From: Celoporthe dispersa
Lineage: Eukaryota > Ascomycota > Sordariomycetes > Diaporthales > Cryphonectriaceae
Length of the DNA: 64,000 nt
NCBI GenBank assembly: GCA_016584495.1
Contig: WAID01000007.1
Span: forward strand, 496,001 to 560,000
Reading direction: 5' to 3'
Below, one piece after another: positions 49,352 to 60,152 of the stretch. Both the position numbers and the translations under genes were made by a program. Position 1 is the stretch's first letter. Each line of letters opens with the position of its first letter. Under the pieces are notes generated by a model, which ran no database searches, had not been told where the DNA came from, and saw only the letters and a list, made by a program, of their open reading frames with translations.

Positions 49352-49893
49352 CTGGGCCGGCGTGAGAGCGGCTGGTGAGCCCCGAGACAGAGGACTTTGC
49401 CTGACAAGGTGCTTGTCTATGGGGAGTACATAACCTTCTTTTTTTTTTTTTACTGTGAATGGGATGAGTGGCCAGATCGCGCGGTCTGCTGCTGTACATA
49501 CAAATCATATTCCTGCATACACCCGGAATCACGCACGGCTGTAGGTAGGCCTGTGTGAGGATGAGCAGACGGTCTCAAAGCCAGGCATCCGCCAGCTGGT
49601 TGAGTTGATAATGGAGTGAGGAGGTCTGCCACACTGATGATGTGATGAAGCCCCAAGGAGAGGGTTAGGGGTTGGGATCCACCTTGTGCACAGACCACCA
49701 ATGCCAGCCGCGGCGCCAAAATATCTGCGAGATGCTTTCTCCAAAGCCGATCACGAAGCTACAACTACTTTCTCCCCCCCCCCCCGCCTCTCTTTTTTTC
49801 CCTCCTTCTCTTGCTTCTTGCCGAGACCGCCGCACAAACAGCCGAGAACGCTACTCGCGGCGCCGTCGAGGGCCCAAACCCACGCCCACAACA
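49352..49893. other. Intergenic region upstream of bL21m
   Basis: Downstream of the Pmp3-like gene and upstream of bL21m. It contains a T run at 49439-49452, the telobox-like motif at 49661 and a pyrimidine-rich tract just before the start. No further gene. Confidence 0.5.
49661..49670 (+). promoter_or_regulatory. Telobox-like motif (AGGGTTAGGG) upstream of bL21m
   Basis: AGGGTTAGGG lies 224 bp before the bL21m ATG, identical to the decamer 235 bp before RPL9. This fits a Tbf1-type site; function is inferred. Confidence 0.45.
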
Positions 49894-50721
49894 ATGAGCA
49901 GATCCCTCCTGCGCTCCGCCCTGGAGCTTCGCAGCCCAGTGACGCGGCTGCCCCCGGCCTTTCTGCTCCCCATCCGGGCCCGCTGGATTTCTTCCTCCTC
50001 GTCGTCCAGCAGCCCGCAGGCCAGCGTTGAGACCCTCACCGCGACGTCTGCACAGCCGCCCCTGCCTCCATCATCATCCTCCTCCTCCTCCTCCGCCACC
50101 CTCAGGTCGTCCAGGGCGCAGCAGAACTTGGCAGCCATCCACGCCAGGACGACAGCAGCCTCCTCCTCCTCCTCCTCCTCAGCAGCACCACCGCCGCTGC
50201 CATCATCACCAGCAGACCGACTCCGCCTAACCTCCTCAAGGACGGCACCGGCCGAGCCCACCCCCAGCCCGCAGCCGCAGGACCCATCCCCGAGTCCGTC
50301 CTCCAGCTCCTGCCCCTGCTGCGCTCCCAGCCCGCCCACTACATCACAGTGCACATCAACGGTCGCCCTTACCTCGTGACCCCAGGCGACTCGGTCCGCC
50401 TCCCCCTTCCTGATGCCCGGCGTCTCCCCCGGCGACGTCCTGCGCCTGAACCGCGCCTCCGTGCTCGGCTCGCGCGACTTCACCCTGCGGCCCACCAACC
50501 CGTCCGCCCGGAAGCCCGGCTCCAACGAGGTCGCCTATATCGACGAGAGGCTGTTTGAGTGCCGCGCCACCGTCGTGGGTGTCGACAGCGAGCCCATGCG
50601 CATCAAGGAGAAGACCAAGCGCAGGAACAGGAGGGTCCGCACCGTCAAGAGCAAGCACCGGCATACCGTCTTGCGCATCAGTGAGCTGAGGATCAAGAGC
50701 CCCGCCGAGGTTGAGGAATGA
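49894..50721 (+). CDS. MRPL49: Mitochondrial ribosomal protein bL21m (MRPL49-like), with frame breaks
   Basis: The C-terminal half is a bL21 domain: YITVHINGRPYLVTPGDSVR, then MPGVSPGDVLRLNRASVLGS, EVAYIDERLFECRATVVGVD and KTKRRNRRVRTVKSKHRHTV. bL21 is a large-subunit protein of the mitochondrial ribosome. The N-terminus MSRSLLRSALELRSPVTRLP is a basic import presequence, followed by a long low-complexity Ser/Pro region from TCC repeats. Two frame changes are needed. One C too many at 50402-50406 (between DSVRLP and FLMPGV) is clear. The other, an apparent missing base somewhere in about 50060-50290 inside the repeat-rich linker, is less well located. Corrected length is about 275 aa. A splice in the linker is possible, but I see no consensus donor. 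Confidence 0.85.
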
Positions 50722-51639
50722 TGAGTACTTGATAGGAGCCCTTTTTTCCTGGGTGGAGGGGTGGGGTGGGGACTGGTCAGGTTGGGATTCTAACGAGGCG
50801 GTGCGCATGTGCGCGAGGGGCCTTCGGAAAGGAAAATGGAAGAAGGAAAAAAAGGACAGCCCAGTCTATGTTTACTCACAGAGAGGTCTAGAGCCTCTCT
50901 CTCTCTCTGGCTCCAAGAAGAAATCGACTGGTTCTCGTGCGAGGAAGACGCCGGCTGGGACGACTTCTCAGACTGGACAGCACGATGCTGCCGAAGGCTT
51001 GAATATGGGGACATGTCTGTGCCTTGGTCTGATCGGGCGCGCTGCGCCTTCATACTATGTATATTACATACTACAAGATACAAGGAGCGGACTGCAAGAC
51101 AAAAGTTTGACTCGCGAGCCAACTTCATGGCCATAATGAACAACGTCCACGCTGAAGTGATTCAATTGTGCTAGGCTCTCGCCGTTGGGGGGGGACTTGA
51201 TAAGATATGTGCAAAGTCTGAGACCGAAAAGAAAACATGATCATTCTATGCAGGTGAGGTGGTGAGGTGGTATCAAACGTAAGGAGCTCTAAGGCGCCCG
51301 GAAAACTCAAGAAAACAATAATCTGCCTCAAAAGCGAGTACAGAACGCAAGAAGAAACCGCTACCCAACTCTTCTCTCCCCTCTATTGCTGTGACATTTT
51401 ACTTTTTCTTCTTTCCAGCTCTTCCCCGTGCTAGCCCGTAGTCCATCATGTCTCGTCGCCAAAATCGACCTCCTCCCCCCACCCGGGAGGAAACCAAAAC
51501 AGAAGGCAAAACAAAGAAAAAGAAAAGAAAAAAAAGAAAGAAAAAAAAAAAAGGCAGCCGCCGATCGATTAGAAAGGGTTGTTGGTTAGAATGGCCGCAC
51601 ACAGGCAGACGGTGAATTGTTCAAAAGACCGATCATTCG
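50722..51639. other. Convergent 3' region of bL21m and MPS1
   Basis: About 0.9 kb between convergent stops. It contains A-rich (51487-51553) and T-rich tracts. No gene supported. Confidence 0.6.
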
Positions 51640-54496
51640 TCATCTGCCTGCTGCAGCAGCACCCTCTCCGCCCTCCTTCGCCGCGATGGCCTTCTTGACG
51701 CTGGTCCAATACGCTGCGGGCCACGCCGACACGGCCTCTCCTTCTGTGGGCAGCCGTTCACGGCACCGCGTGACCACGCTCTGGATGATTCTACCGAGGA
51801 GCTCCTCCGTCACGGGCAGCGAGTCCTCCATGCCCGGGATGTCGACAGCGTACTCCATAGGGTACAAGAACGGGTCGTTCTCGGACAAGAGCTCTGCGCA
51901 CGTGGGGCGCGCATGCTGCTCGCGGTTGAGGCAGCGCCTCATGGTGCGCAGGAGCGAGGGCGGGACCCGGATGCCCCCAGACCCCTCTCCGGGAATTCGA
52001 CCTTGTGGTTCCAGTTGATGATGGCCTGGCAGCGGGCCATCTGGTTCTGGATATGACCAAAGGGCGGGTTTCCATAGACCATCTGGTACAGGATACACCC
52101 CAGCGACCACACGTCGCTGGGCTTGCCGAGCTTCATCAGCTTGGGGCCTCTGGACCCGGGGTGCAGGGACCTGCCGCCGTGGGCAGAGGTGAAAGCATAG
52201 TGGTTCGAGTCCATGAGGCTTTCAGGTGACATGTAGTTTGGCGTGCCGATCTGTGTCTCGCGGTGAACATTGACGGTCTCGTCGGTCTGGATGGCGTTCG
52301 CGATCCCAAAGTCAATGAGCTTCAGGCGGCCTTGGACGACGACGAAATTAGCCGGCTTCAGGTCGCTGTGGACGATGTCGTGCGCATGGACAGCAGCCAG
52401 GCACTCGAGCATTTCTTTCCAGTAGAAGCGGATAAAGACGGGGTCGAGCTTGGATCCCTCCGGGTTCTGCCGGACTCTCAACAGCGTGTTGAGGTCTAAC
52501 TCTCCCATCTCCATGAGCTGCATGATGGTCATGGTCAGTGGCGGGCTCGGCTAACTAACAATGTCAAACAGGAATTCCAGGTGGGCAGACTCACCAGGCT
52601 GAGTATATGCTTCTCCTCGTTGAGCTCATAATCATACAGCTGTATGACACGCTCCACGCTCGACAGTTTCTGGAGGAGACTGATCTCCCCTTTGAAGCCC
52701 TTGACCGTGTTCTCGTCGGCATTTTCGATATTGACCCGCTTCAGGGCGAACATCTTGCCGTTCTCAGCCGTCACCCGGTACACCTTTGCACTGCCGCCCC
52801 GTCCAATACAGTCCACCCTCTGGTAGGACCTTCCGTTGACCTTGAGGATCACGCTCTTCTTCTTGTTGGCCTGGGAGGTGGTGGCGGCGCCTGCCGTGGT
52901 CGTAGCAGCGTCCAGCACGCTCATCTTCGGCGGGGGTGGCGGTGCGGGCCGCTGCTGCATCGGGATGACAACGTGAGGGGTCTTCTGGACATTTTGGCTG
53001 ATGGTTGCTAGAATCGGGCGCTCTGGCGAAAAGGCACGCGGTACGGGGCGAGAGCCGATCTCGACGAGGCTCGGCGACCGCAAGAGCTTCTTCTCCTGGT
53101 CCCTGTCGAGGACGCTGAACGACGCCTTGCGCCTCTGGAAGGCCGACGCGCTGGGCACCTCATTCTCCTGGTCGTGCGCCGATGGGACCTCAGGACGTGG
53201 CTGGACAGGCTCCTCGTGAGCTGTATCGAACTCGTCCCTCTGGGTCTCCATCCGAGAGGCGGCTCTGAGATCTGCGTAGGACTGCCTGCGGCTGCCGGCT
53301 GCCCTCAGCTCCTTGCTACTGACAGGACTGCCCGAGGCGGCAAAATCGCGGTATGATGGTGCTGGCTCTGCCTCCATCTGGGCCTCTTCGTGCGTCTGTG
53401 GCTCGGGCATCTCCCCGTCGCCAAACTCCCGGGCAAGTCTGTCCTCTTCGCTCTCGCGTCTCCTACCGCGGCGAGCAGGCCCGCTCAGGAAGCTACCTGG
53501 GACCTTGCCGAGCCGCTTGACGCGCATTGAGCCCTGGGCATTCTGGTCCTCTCGGGCCCTGACGCTGCCTCCAAATTTCGAGATACTGCTCTGATTGAGA
53601 GCAGACTGTGGTCGGGACTCGGTGCGTGGCTCCTCTGGGGCGGCGTCGTGCTCACTGCGGAAGGCAGACCCGGAAAGCCGCGACCCGATGCCCGAGGAGC
53701 CGCCAGTGGACCTTTGTCTCTGTGCAGAGGAGCCGATGGCAATCTGAACCCGGCGCGCCGGCTGGGCAGGCGTGTTGACGTCGGCCTCCTCCGATGAGGC
53801 GGGCGGGCGGGCCTGTTGGACCGGCTCATCCTCGGGGCCTCGACTCTCGGGCCTCCGCCTGTTCGATGCAGACAGGGACCGCCTCAGTCCGCCGCCGGAC
53901 ACAGGGCCACCACCAGGGGTGGTGCTGAGGCGCACGATCCTCTTGCGCGGTGCGGGGCTGCTATCCCTCGCGCGTGCTGGCGAGCTGGGCCGCGCAGAGG
54001 GGACAGATGCGCTGCCAGCCCTGGCATGACGTCTCGTCTCCCTCGCGGGCCTCTCTGGTTCCGGGGCTGGAACCTCCTCGACAGCGGCCGAACCGCTCCT
54101 GGCAAGATAGCTGCGTCTCCGGGTCATGATTCTGGGCTCCGGCTGGGGGTGTTGCTGCGGAGGCGGGGAGGGCTGCTGGTGTGCGGAGGCAGCTGCGACG
54201 TCGGATGCGCCGCCATCGTTGAGCAAGGCCTTGGTGAGAGCGCTGAGCTTCATAGGCACGGGGATCTCGTCGTCTGAGCTGTCGTGCATGGCGTCGTATT
54301 GTTGTGGCTGGGACCTTGCGCCCTCGACGGCGGACGCTGCGATCTCTCGAGCGCTGGGCACAGAAGGCTGGGACTCGCTGCGATTGAACTGCGGTCGCGA
54401 GACCGGCCTGCGCAGGGCCTGACGTGCCGATGTCCTCCGGCCCAGCGAGGTAAAGTGGCTACCGGCGCCCAGTGGCGTTGGCGAGGCTGCCGACAT
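51640..54496 (-). CDS. mps1: Mps1/TTK-type dual-specificity protein kinase, with one frame break
   Basis: Exons on the minus strand are 54496-52595 and 52517-51640, split by a 77-nt intron inside the kinase domain (HILSL joined to LMEMGELDLN). The N-terminal 550 residues are disordered and rich in Ser, Arg and Pro. The kinase domain has the glycine loop GRGGSAKV (565-572), lysine in FALKR (586), the Mps1-type catalytic HSDLKPAN (684-691), DFGIAN (703-708) and GTPNYMSPES. HSD instead of HRD is characteristic of Mps1. The kinase drives the spindle assembly checkpoint at unattached kinetochores and, in yeast, spindle pole duplication. I start at 54496 (MSAASPTPLG); upstream codons in frame look untranslated. 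After KVEFPERGLG a base appears missing at the run 51974-51985, since GGIRVPPSLLRTMRRCLNRE continues in another frame. Corrected length is 926 aa. Confidence 0.93.
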
Positions 54497-55462
54497 CTTT
54501 TGTGGTTTCCTCGCCTTGGGATGTTGTGGCGGATGAAACCAGGTGGGAGGGTGATGAGCCGATCGACCAGCCGGTGTGACTGACTGGTGACAGGAAAAGC
54601 TTGGGCCAGCAACGGCTCTGGCCGTGTTGTGTACTGTGATGACTGCGTTGCCAGAATCCTTCAGACAAAACAAGGAGTGGATCCCCCTTTGGGCGGTGGG
54701 CTAATTCGACTGCGACGCGCGCTCTTTGGTGTTTTACGCTGGAAGGTGGTTGGAGAAAGGATAATTCGACGTGTCCTAGAGGTCCATGGTCATGCTCGCA
54801 GCAAGTTGGTCGCCGGTTGAAGCAATATGCAGGAACAAGAAAGATAGTTGAGAGACGGAGCGAGAGGATATCGCAGAAGGGAGAATGCGACCGAACCAGG
54901 TTTTGAGTGGGCCTTCGCAGCTTTCAATTGTTGTTGGTGGATCTCTGCGAGCCAATCGATTTGGCCCTACCGCGTTTCCACCGCAACGCATGTCCCGAAG
55001 GGGGAAGCGCTTAACGCTGCTGCAGGCGCTGTCGAGAGACCCATGTCACTCACATCTCACAGCCCAGCCCCTCTGCATGCAATTTAAAGGTCGTCATGCG
55101 CTGGACCGACAACCTAAGTCGAGAGCCACCCAAGAATTATGAAAAGCACGACCGCACACGACTTGTCGTCGTCGCTGTCCCGCCTCGTCGGAGAAACATG
55201 GATTCGCGAACACTTGCACATTTTATGACAGATCATATCAATAGAGACGGAGAGAAGTTGAACACCGGAGGGTCATGAAGCCTGTTTTGAATTGCCTGTC
55301 TCCTCATGAACTACTTGCTGCAGCCCGTCACATCATCTCAATGCCCTTCTTCTGGCATGAGGGGTGACGAACCGTCTTAGTAGGCCCGTAATGGTACTCG
55401 AGAGCACCCCCGAAGTGTGTGTATCATTTTTTTTGTAGATTGGACAAGGGGTATCCAGACGT
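54497..55462. other. MPS1 upstream region and RPP2 downstream region
   Basis: About 1 kb between two minus-strand genes. No additional gene is supported. Confidence 0.6.
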
Positions 55463-55969
55463 TTAGTCGAACAGACCGAATCCCATGTCGTCGTCGGACT
55501 CCTCCTTCTCTGTTCGAGGTGTTAGTATTTGCACTCGTCATCCCTGGAAAAGACTCCTGTCGGGGAGCATGTTGACTTACCCTCCTCCTTCACCTCCTCC
55601 TTGGGGGCCTCGGCGGCACCGCCGGCGGCAGCAGCGCCACCAGCAGCAGCACCACCGGCACCGCCAGAGGGAACGGAAGCAAGCTTGGTGCTGCCCTCGG
55701 AGATCAACTGTGTGGTGGTATCCTCATCAGCATATTGTTCCCATGTCGCATCCATTCGCCCGGGTCCATGGCTGCAGTGTCTTGCTGCATGGCATCGCTT
55801 CGCATCGTACCTCGTTGATGTCCTTGCCCTCAAGCTCGGAGAGGAGCTTGTCCAGGCGGTCCGAGTCGGCCTCAATGCCGACGGACTCAAGGACGCCCTT
55901 GATGTCGGCCGAAGAGGGCTTCTCGTTGCCGCCCAGGGTGAGCAGGAGGTAGGCCGCCAGGTGCTTCAT
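55463..55969 (-). CDS. rpp2: 60S acidic ribosomal protein P2, three exons
   Basis: Exons on the minus strand are 55969-55811, 55707-55581 and 55509-55463, giving 110 aa, the family length. The N-terminal helical dimerisation domain reads MKHLAAYLLLTLGGNEKPSS through DKLLSELEGKDINE. An Ala/Gly-rich hinge follows (AGGAAAGGAAAAGG), and the universal acidic tail ends in EESDDDMGFGLFD. P1-P2 dimers form the lateral stalk of the 60S subunit and recruit elongation factors through this tail. Introns are 103 and 71 nt with GT-AG ends. No frame break is present. Confidence 0.96.
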
Positions 55970-57319
55970 CTTGACTGATTGGGTCTGTGTATGTGGTTCG
56001 AATTGTCAGGAACGTGAACCTTTCATGTACAATTGCCAGTTCTGCAACGGACAGGGAGAAGTCTCTGGAGGACGGGTCCGAGGGGAAGCTCGAGGTGGTG
56101 CGCGGGCGCGGGGGATAAAGTAGCTTGGTGGTCGCTTGGTCGAGGGGGGGGCACCTCCACGTCGGCCGGCGTAGACTCACATGTTGTGATGGATTTAGAA
56201 AAAGAACACGAGATGTCAATCGATTTAACCGCGTGGCGGAGACTGAGTCTTCGAGTTCTGGCGTTGAAGGAATCTGTGGTTGGTTGGTGATGAGTCGAAC
56301 GGTGTGTCGTGCGCAGGCTCCCAGTAAGAAAAAAGTTCGAGCTGGGGGTTTTGAGCGACCGGGGTCAGAACGGTGGGTTGCTGGGTGGCCCGAGCGTCCG
56401 TCTCGTTTCCCAGAACAGCTGGCGGCCAGGCGGGGGCCAGCTGCGGGACCACCCGGGGCGCTCCCAAGGCGGCGGCCATCCCTTTGGTCACCATGGTCAC
56501 TAAGTTGATGCCCGACTCGGTTTACCACCCATAGAAGTTGCTTCTTCTCTTAGTCAGTGGTCAGTCAGTCAGGTCAGAGTGTCATTCGTGTAACGCGGAG
56601 ATTGCTGAGAACGCTCTGGCCGCGCTGCTGTGCACCTCCGGAGGGCGGCTGGCCTGGGGGTTGTTATTTCCTGAACCCCTCACTGGTCGCTGTTGCTTCT
56701 GCGGCGTGTTGCTTTTGCGGTATCCAGGCCTATCTTGTCCAACCAGATAGTGGGGCTGGGGGGTGCTTGGCAGGTGCGCCCGCAGCCCGTCTTCCCACTG
56801 GCATTTGGCATCTCTCTCTCCCTTTCTAGCGGGTCGCAGCAGCAGTGACCTCGGGAGCATAAATACCCACTGGATCGTCACTTTCCCCTTCTCTCCCTCA
56901 CACGACCACCTTTCCCTCACAAAGGTCCCCTCTTTCCTTACCTCCTTTGTCCTCCCGCTCCCTCGCCCTGTTTCCCGCCTCCCCTGGGCTTCTCACCTGG
57001 CCGGTTTTCTGGCTCTTTCTCCCGGTTTCCACTCGAGACAAGTTGGCCGAGTTCGCTTATAATTTTAGGCGGCAAAAAGCAGCATCACCACAGGCGATAC
57101 AGCGCCTTGCAGGTTGCACAAGCAAACCGAAAACTCTGCCAGGTGTGACCTGTCTGCAGCGCCAACCGAGAAGCCAACCATCCAACCCCCCTTTCCTGTG
57201 TCCCAGATGCATCAACCTTGGGTCGGTTTGATGACGCTTTAGAGCAAAGACATTCGTCTATCTGGAGAGGGTGGGACCAATCCAGGAGAGTCATTCTGGT
57301 CGCGGGATTCAAATCCACC
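55970..57319. other. Shared upstream region of RPP2 and SPT2
   Basis: Divergent region of 1.35 kb. A TATA-like CATAAATACC lies near 56859, followed by a long C/T-rich tract (56880-57040) toward SPT2. No AGGGTTAGGG motif is present on the RPP2 side. No gene supported. Confidence 0.55.
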
Positions 57320-58648
57320 ATGCCGGTAAGTCCGCACCTCGTTCTGGATACCTGACCCGTGGGCATCGTCAACTGATTCGCCCCCCTCCCCCTTTCCCCT
57401 CTCCGTGCAGATCGGCCAGCTGCTCGCCTCCATCACGGGCGAGACGCCAACGGCTCCCGCAACAACAACACCACCACCACGACCAACAAATGGAACACCA
57501 GCCAAGCGGAAGGCTGATGCAGACACGAAGGGTGCTGCCGTGAAAGCCCCCAGAACTGTCCCCACCTCGACACCCACCGCCGGCCCTTCAAAGCTAAGCG
57601 GCGAACCTTCCAAGACCTCACGCCCTGCTGAGCGACCAACAACCGGTTACACCGGTTCGGCCAGACCATCATCGAATACCGGATCAAGGTCTCTTGCGGA
57701 TAGACCTGCCCCTCCACCTCCAAGAGGCCGTCCCTGGCGCAGAATGGCAGACCCTCGCCAACCTCCGCCTCCTTCCCGGGTAATGCTCGAAGCACCCCGC
57801 CTGCCGCCTCGTCGCTTGCGAAGCGCCCAGGGGCGGCGGCCGCAGGTCGACCGGCCACCTCAGACCCTCCTGCCAAGGTACCCAAGAAGGGATCCATCGC
57901 CGAAATCAAGGCCCGGGCCGCTGCTCAGCAGCAAAAGTTGCAGGCTATAGGGAAGATCCAGCACAAAGCTACCGAGAGGGTGCCCACCAAGAAGGAGCGG
58001 GAGGAGGCTGCTGCAGAGGAGCTACGTGCCGCAAAGAAGGGCCTCAGGCCGGGGATGAAGCCAGGCGCTGGCCTTGTAGGCAAAAACGGGGCAAACGGCA
58101 TGCAGCGCAGTAACAACGGACACCTCGACCGAAGCAGGGGAGCAGTACAGAAGCCCGTGACTGGAAAGGTCGGCAAGGCTGCAATGGTAGAAGAACGAAA
58201 GCCCAAGAAGGCTGCCGCTACCACGGGCTACCTCGGGTCTGCCCGCCCACCTCCGAGTAAAGCCAAGCCTGGTGCTTCACGACCTGGTGTACCCGGATCT
58301 GGCCTTGCCCGCGACCGCGATCGTGAGGGCGGCAGACGGCCCAATCCGATGGGTATCTTCTCCAAGCCACGACGTCAGCGAGATGAAGAGTACGACGAGG
58401 ACATGGATGACTTCGTCGTCGATGACGAGGAGGAAGAGGACGATGGCTACGGTTACGGCTCGCGCTACCGGTACGCCGAGGACGACGATGAGTCGGATAT
58501 GGAAGCCGGATACTCTGATGTGGAGGACGAAGAAGCTGCAGCGGCCAGACTGGCCAGGCTTGAGGACGCCCGTGAAGAAGCCCTCCTGGAGAAGCGGAAG
58601 CGCGAGAAGGAGGCTCGCAAGAGGGCTGCTCTTCAGAACAGGCGCTAA
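57320..58648 (+). CDS. spt2: SPT2-type chromatin protein (histone H3-H4 chaperone), with one frame break
   Basis: A tiny first exon (57320-57325, ATG CCG) joins exon 57411-58648, starting MPIGQLLASITGETP. The N-terminal two thirds are disordered, basic and Pro/Ser/Ala-rich. Repeated TTGYxGSARP elements occur twice (about 77 and 283). The C-terminus carries the conserved SPT2 domain: NPMGIFSKPRRQRDEEYDED, then an acidic stretch and the basic RLARLEDAREEALLEKRKRE ending AALQNRR. Spt2 binds H3-H4 and works with elongating RNA polymerase II to preserve nucleosomes. Near 57709-57712 (C4) a base appears missing. The upstream frame ends RSLADRPAP, and the conserved text resumes one frame over as STSKRPSLAQNGRPSPTS and later KVPKKGSIAEIKARAAAQQQ. 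Corrected length is 414 aa. Confidence 0.9.
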
Positions 58649-60152
58649 GGCGTAGCTTGACTCTTCTTGCCTTGCAAGAGTCCAGCCCGGCTTTTTTTTT
58701 TTCTCTTCTTCCTCCAAGCACGACAACATGCATTTCACACAAATGCACACACCATCATAACCTCGCTGGATCTCTCTTCAGTGTGTCTTTTTTTAAAGGT
58801 TCGGCCAAGGATCGGGCGTTCTGGGAAGACGCGATGGACCTTTCCAACGGTACGACAGAGCGGTGTTCACGGTCTCAGGAGGACGAACGGGGTTTCATGG
58901 TCAGCATAGCGGTGGGCGTTATATGCTTCTGTTTCGTTTAATTCTTCCTTTTCTTTCCCTTGCCCGCATTTCCATATGCATTCTCTGGTCTTTACAGATA
59001 CCGATAGGGAACAACTAGCATCAGACAGGTGATGGTCGTGTCTGGGTGGTGATCAGAAGAAGAGAGACACCCTGGTCATGTAGATTGGCCACGGCTGTCT
59101 TAAGTAGATGTCTACTATAAAGATGAATGATAATTGATTCTCAATAAAATATACCCCAGTTGTGCTATGCAAGGGGATGGTATCTATGCGAATGTAGTGC
59201 CACTGGCTCGTGTGATATGAGCTACCTATCATTCTTCTTTTGATAGAGATGAGGCGCAAATCTCACAAGCTGCATTTCTGTGATGGTTCACGCCTCCTCA
59301 AAAGATCCAAAAATCCAGGGAGAGGGGGAGGGGGGGAGAAGAGAAGGAAAAGCACCGGCTGACATCTGTGGCCTGAGAGACAGCAGCAGTAGGAGGGTGA
59401 ATTGCCATTTTGTCATCAGTCACTGACAAACGAGATGAGGCTCGACGTACACACTAGATTAGTTGCTCATCATGTCAAAAAATCCAAGAAAAGAAAAGAA
59501 AAAACCACCTCTAGAACCCCCATTTCACCAGTCTATGTAAGAAAACAAACCATTCCAAACCATGCATTAGAGACCCACAAAGACATCAAAGCCATGAGGG
59601 TATTAGTCTTTGTCTATCCTGTCCACGTTTGTGCATTGGCCTTCCCATTCTCCCTAACACCCTTCCATATTAAGTCATGTTTTGACCACACCCGACTCCG
59701 GTTGGAAGTTTTCAAAAAAAGACAAAAAAATTCGGACTCGCAAAAGGAACGTACCCGACTGAACAAATGGGAACTAATAACTGCAGCCGCGAAACACCCG
59801 TCTGACACTGTCAAGACTCTCCTCAGTCTGGCTGTGAACAAAATCCGTGTAGGAATAGCCATATCAGGATGGCAATTGGTCAGAACAGAAGTTGAAAGTT
59901 GTAATTGATAAGGTGTCATTCGGCCAAACAGCCCGTGAAGAGCAGGGAACTGTGCATCAAAAAGGTCTTGATGGACGAGAAGAATCGGTGTGGGCAAGCC
60001 TGTGCCGAAGGGCACCTTCACAGGTGCCTCTTAGGCAAGAGACCGCGTCCACGCAGCGCAATCGCGGCCGGGAGGTATCAAGAATAATAAACTTCTGCGT
60101 ATGCTGGACACTCTTAAAGCGCTGCAAATCTGTCCATGCCAGATGTCGGCTC
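58649..60152. other. Convergent 3' region of SPT2 and the NUFIP1-like gene
   Basis: 1.5 kb, relatively A/T-rich, with T runs just after SPT2 and short A runs at 59480-59730. No gene is supported; the 168-aa frame at 59402 looks random. Confidence 0.6.
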
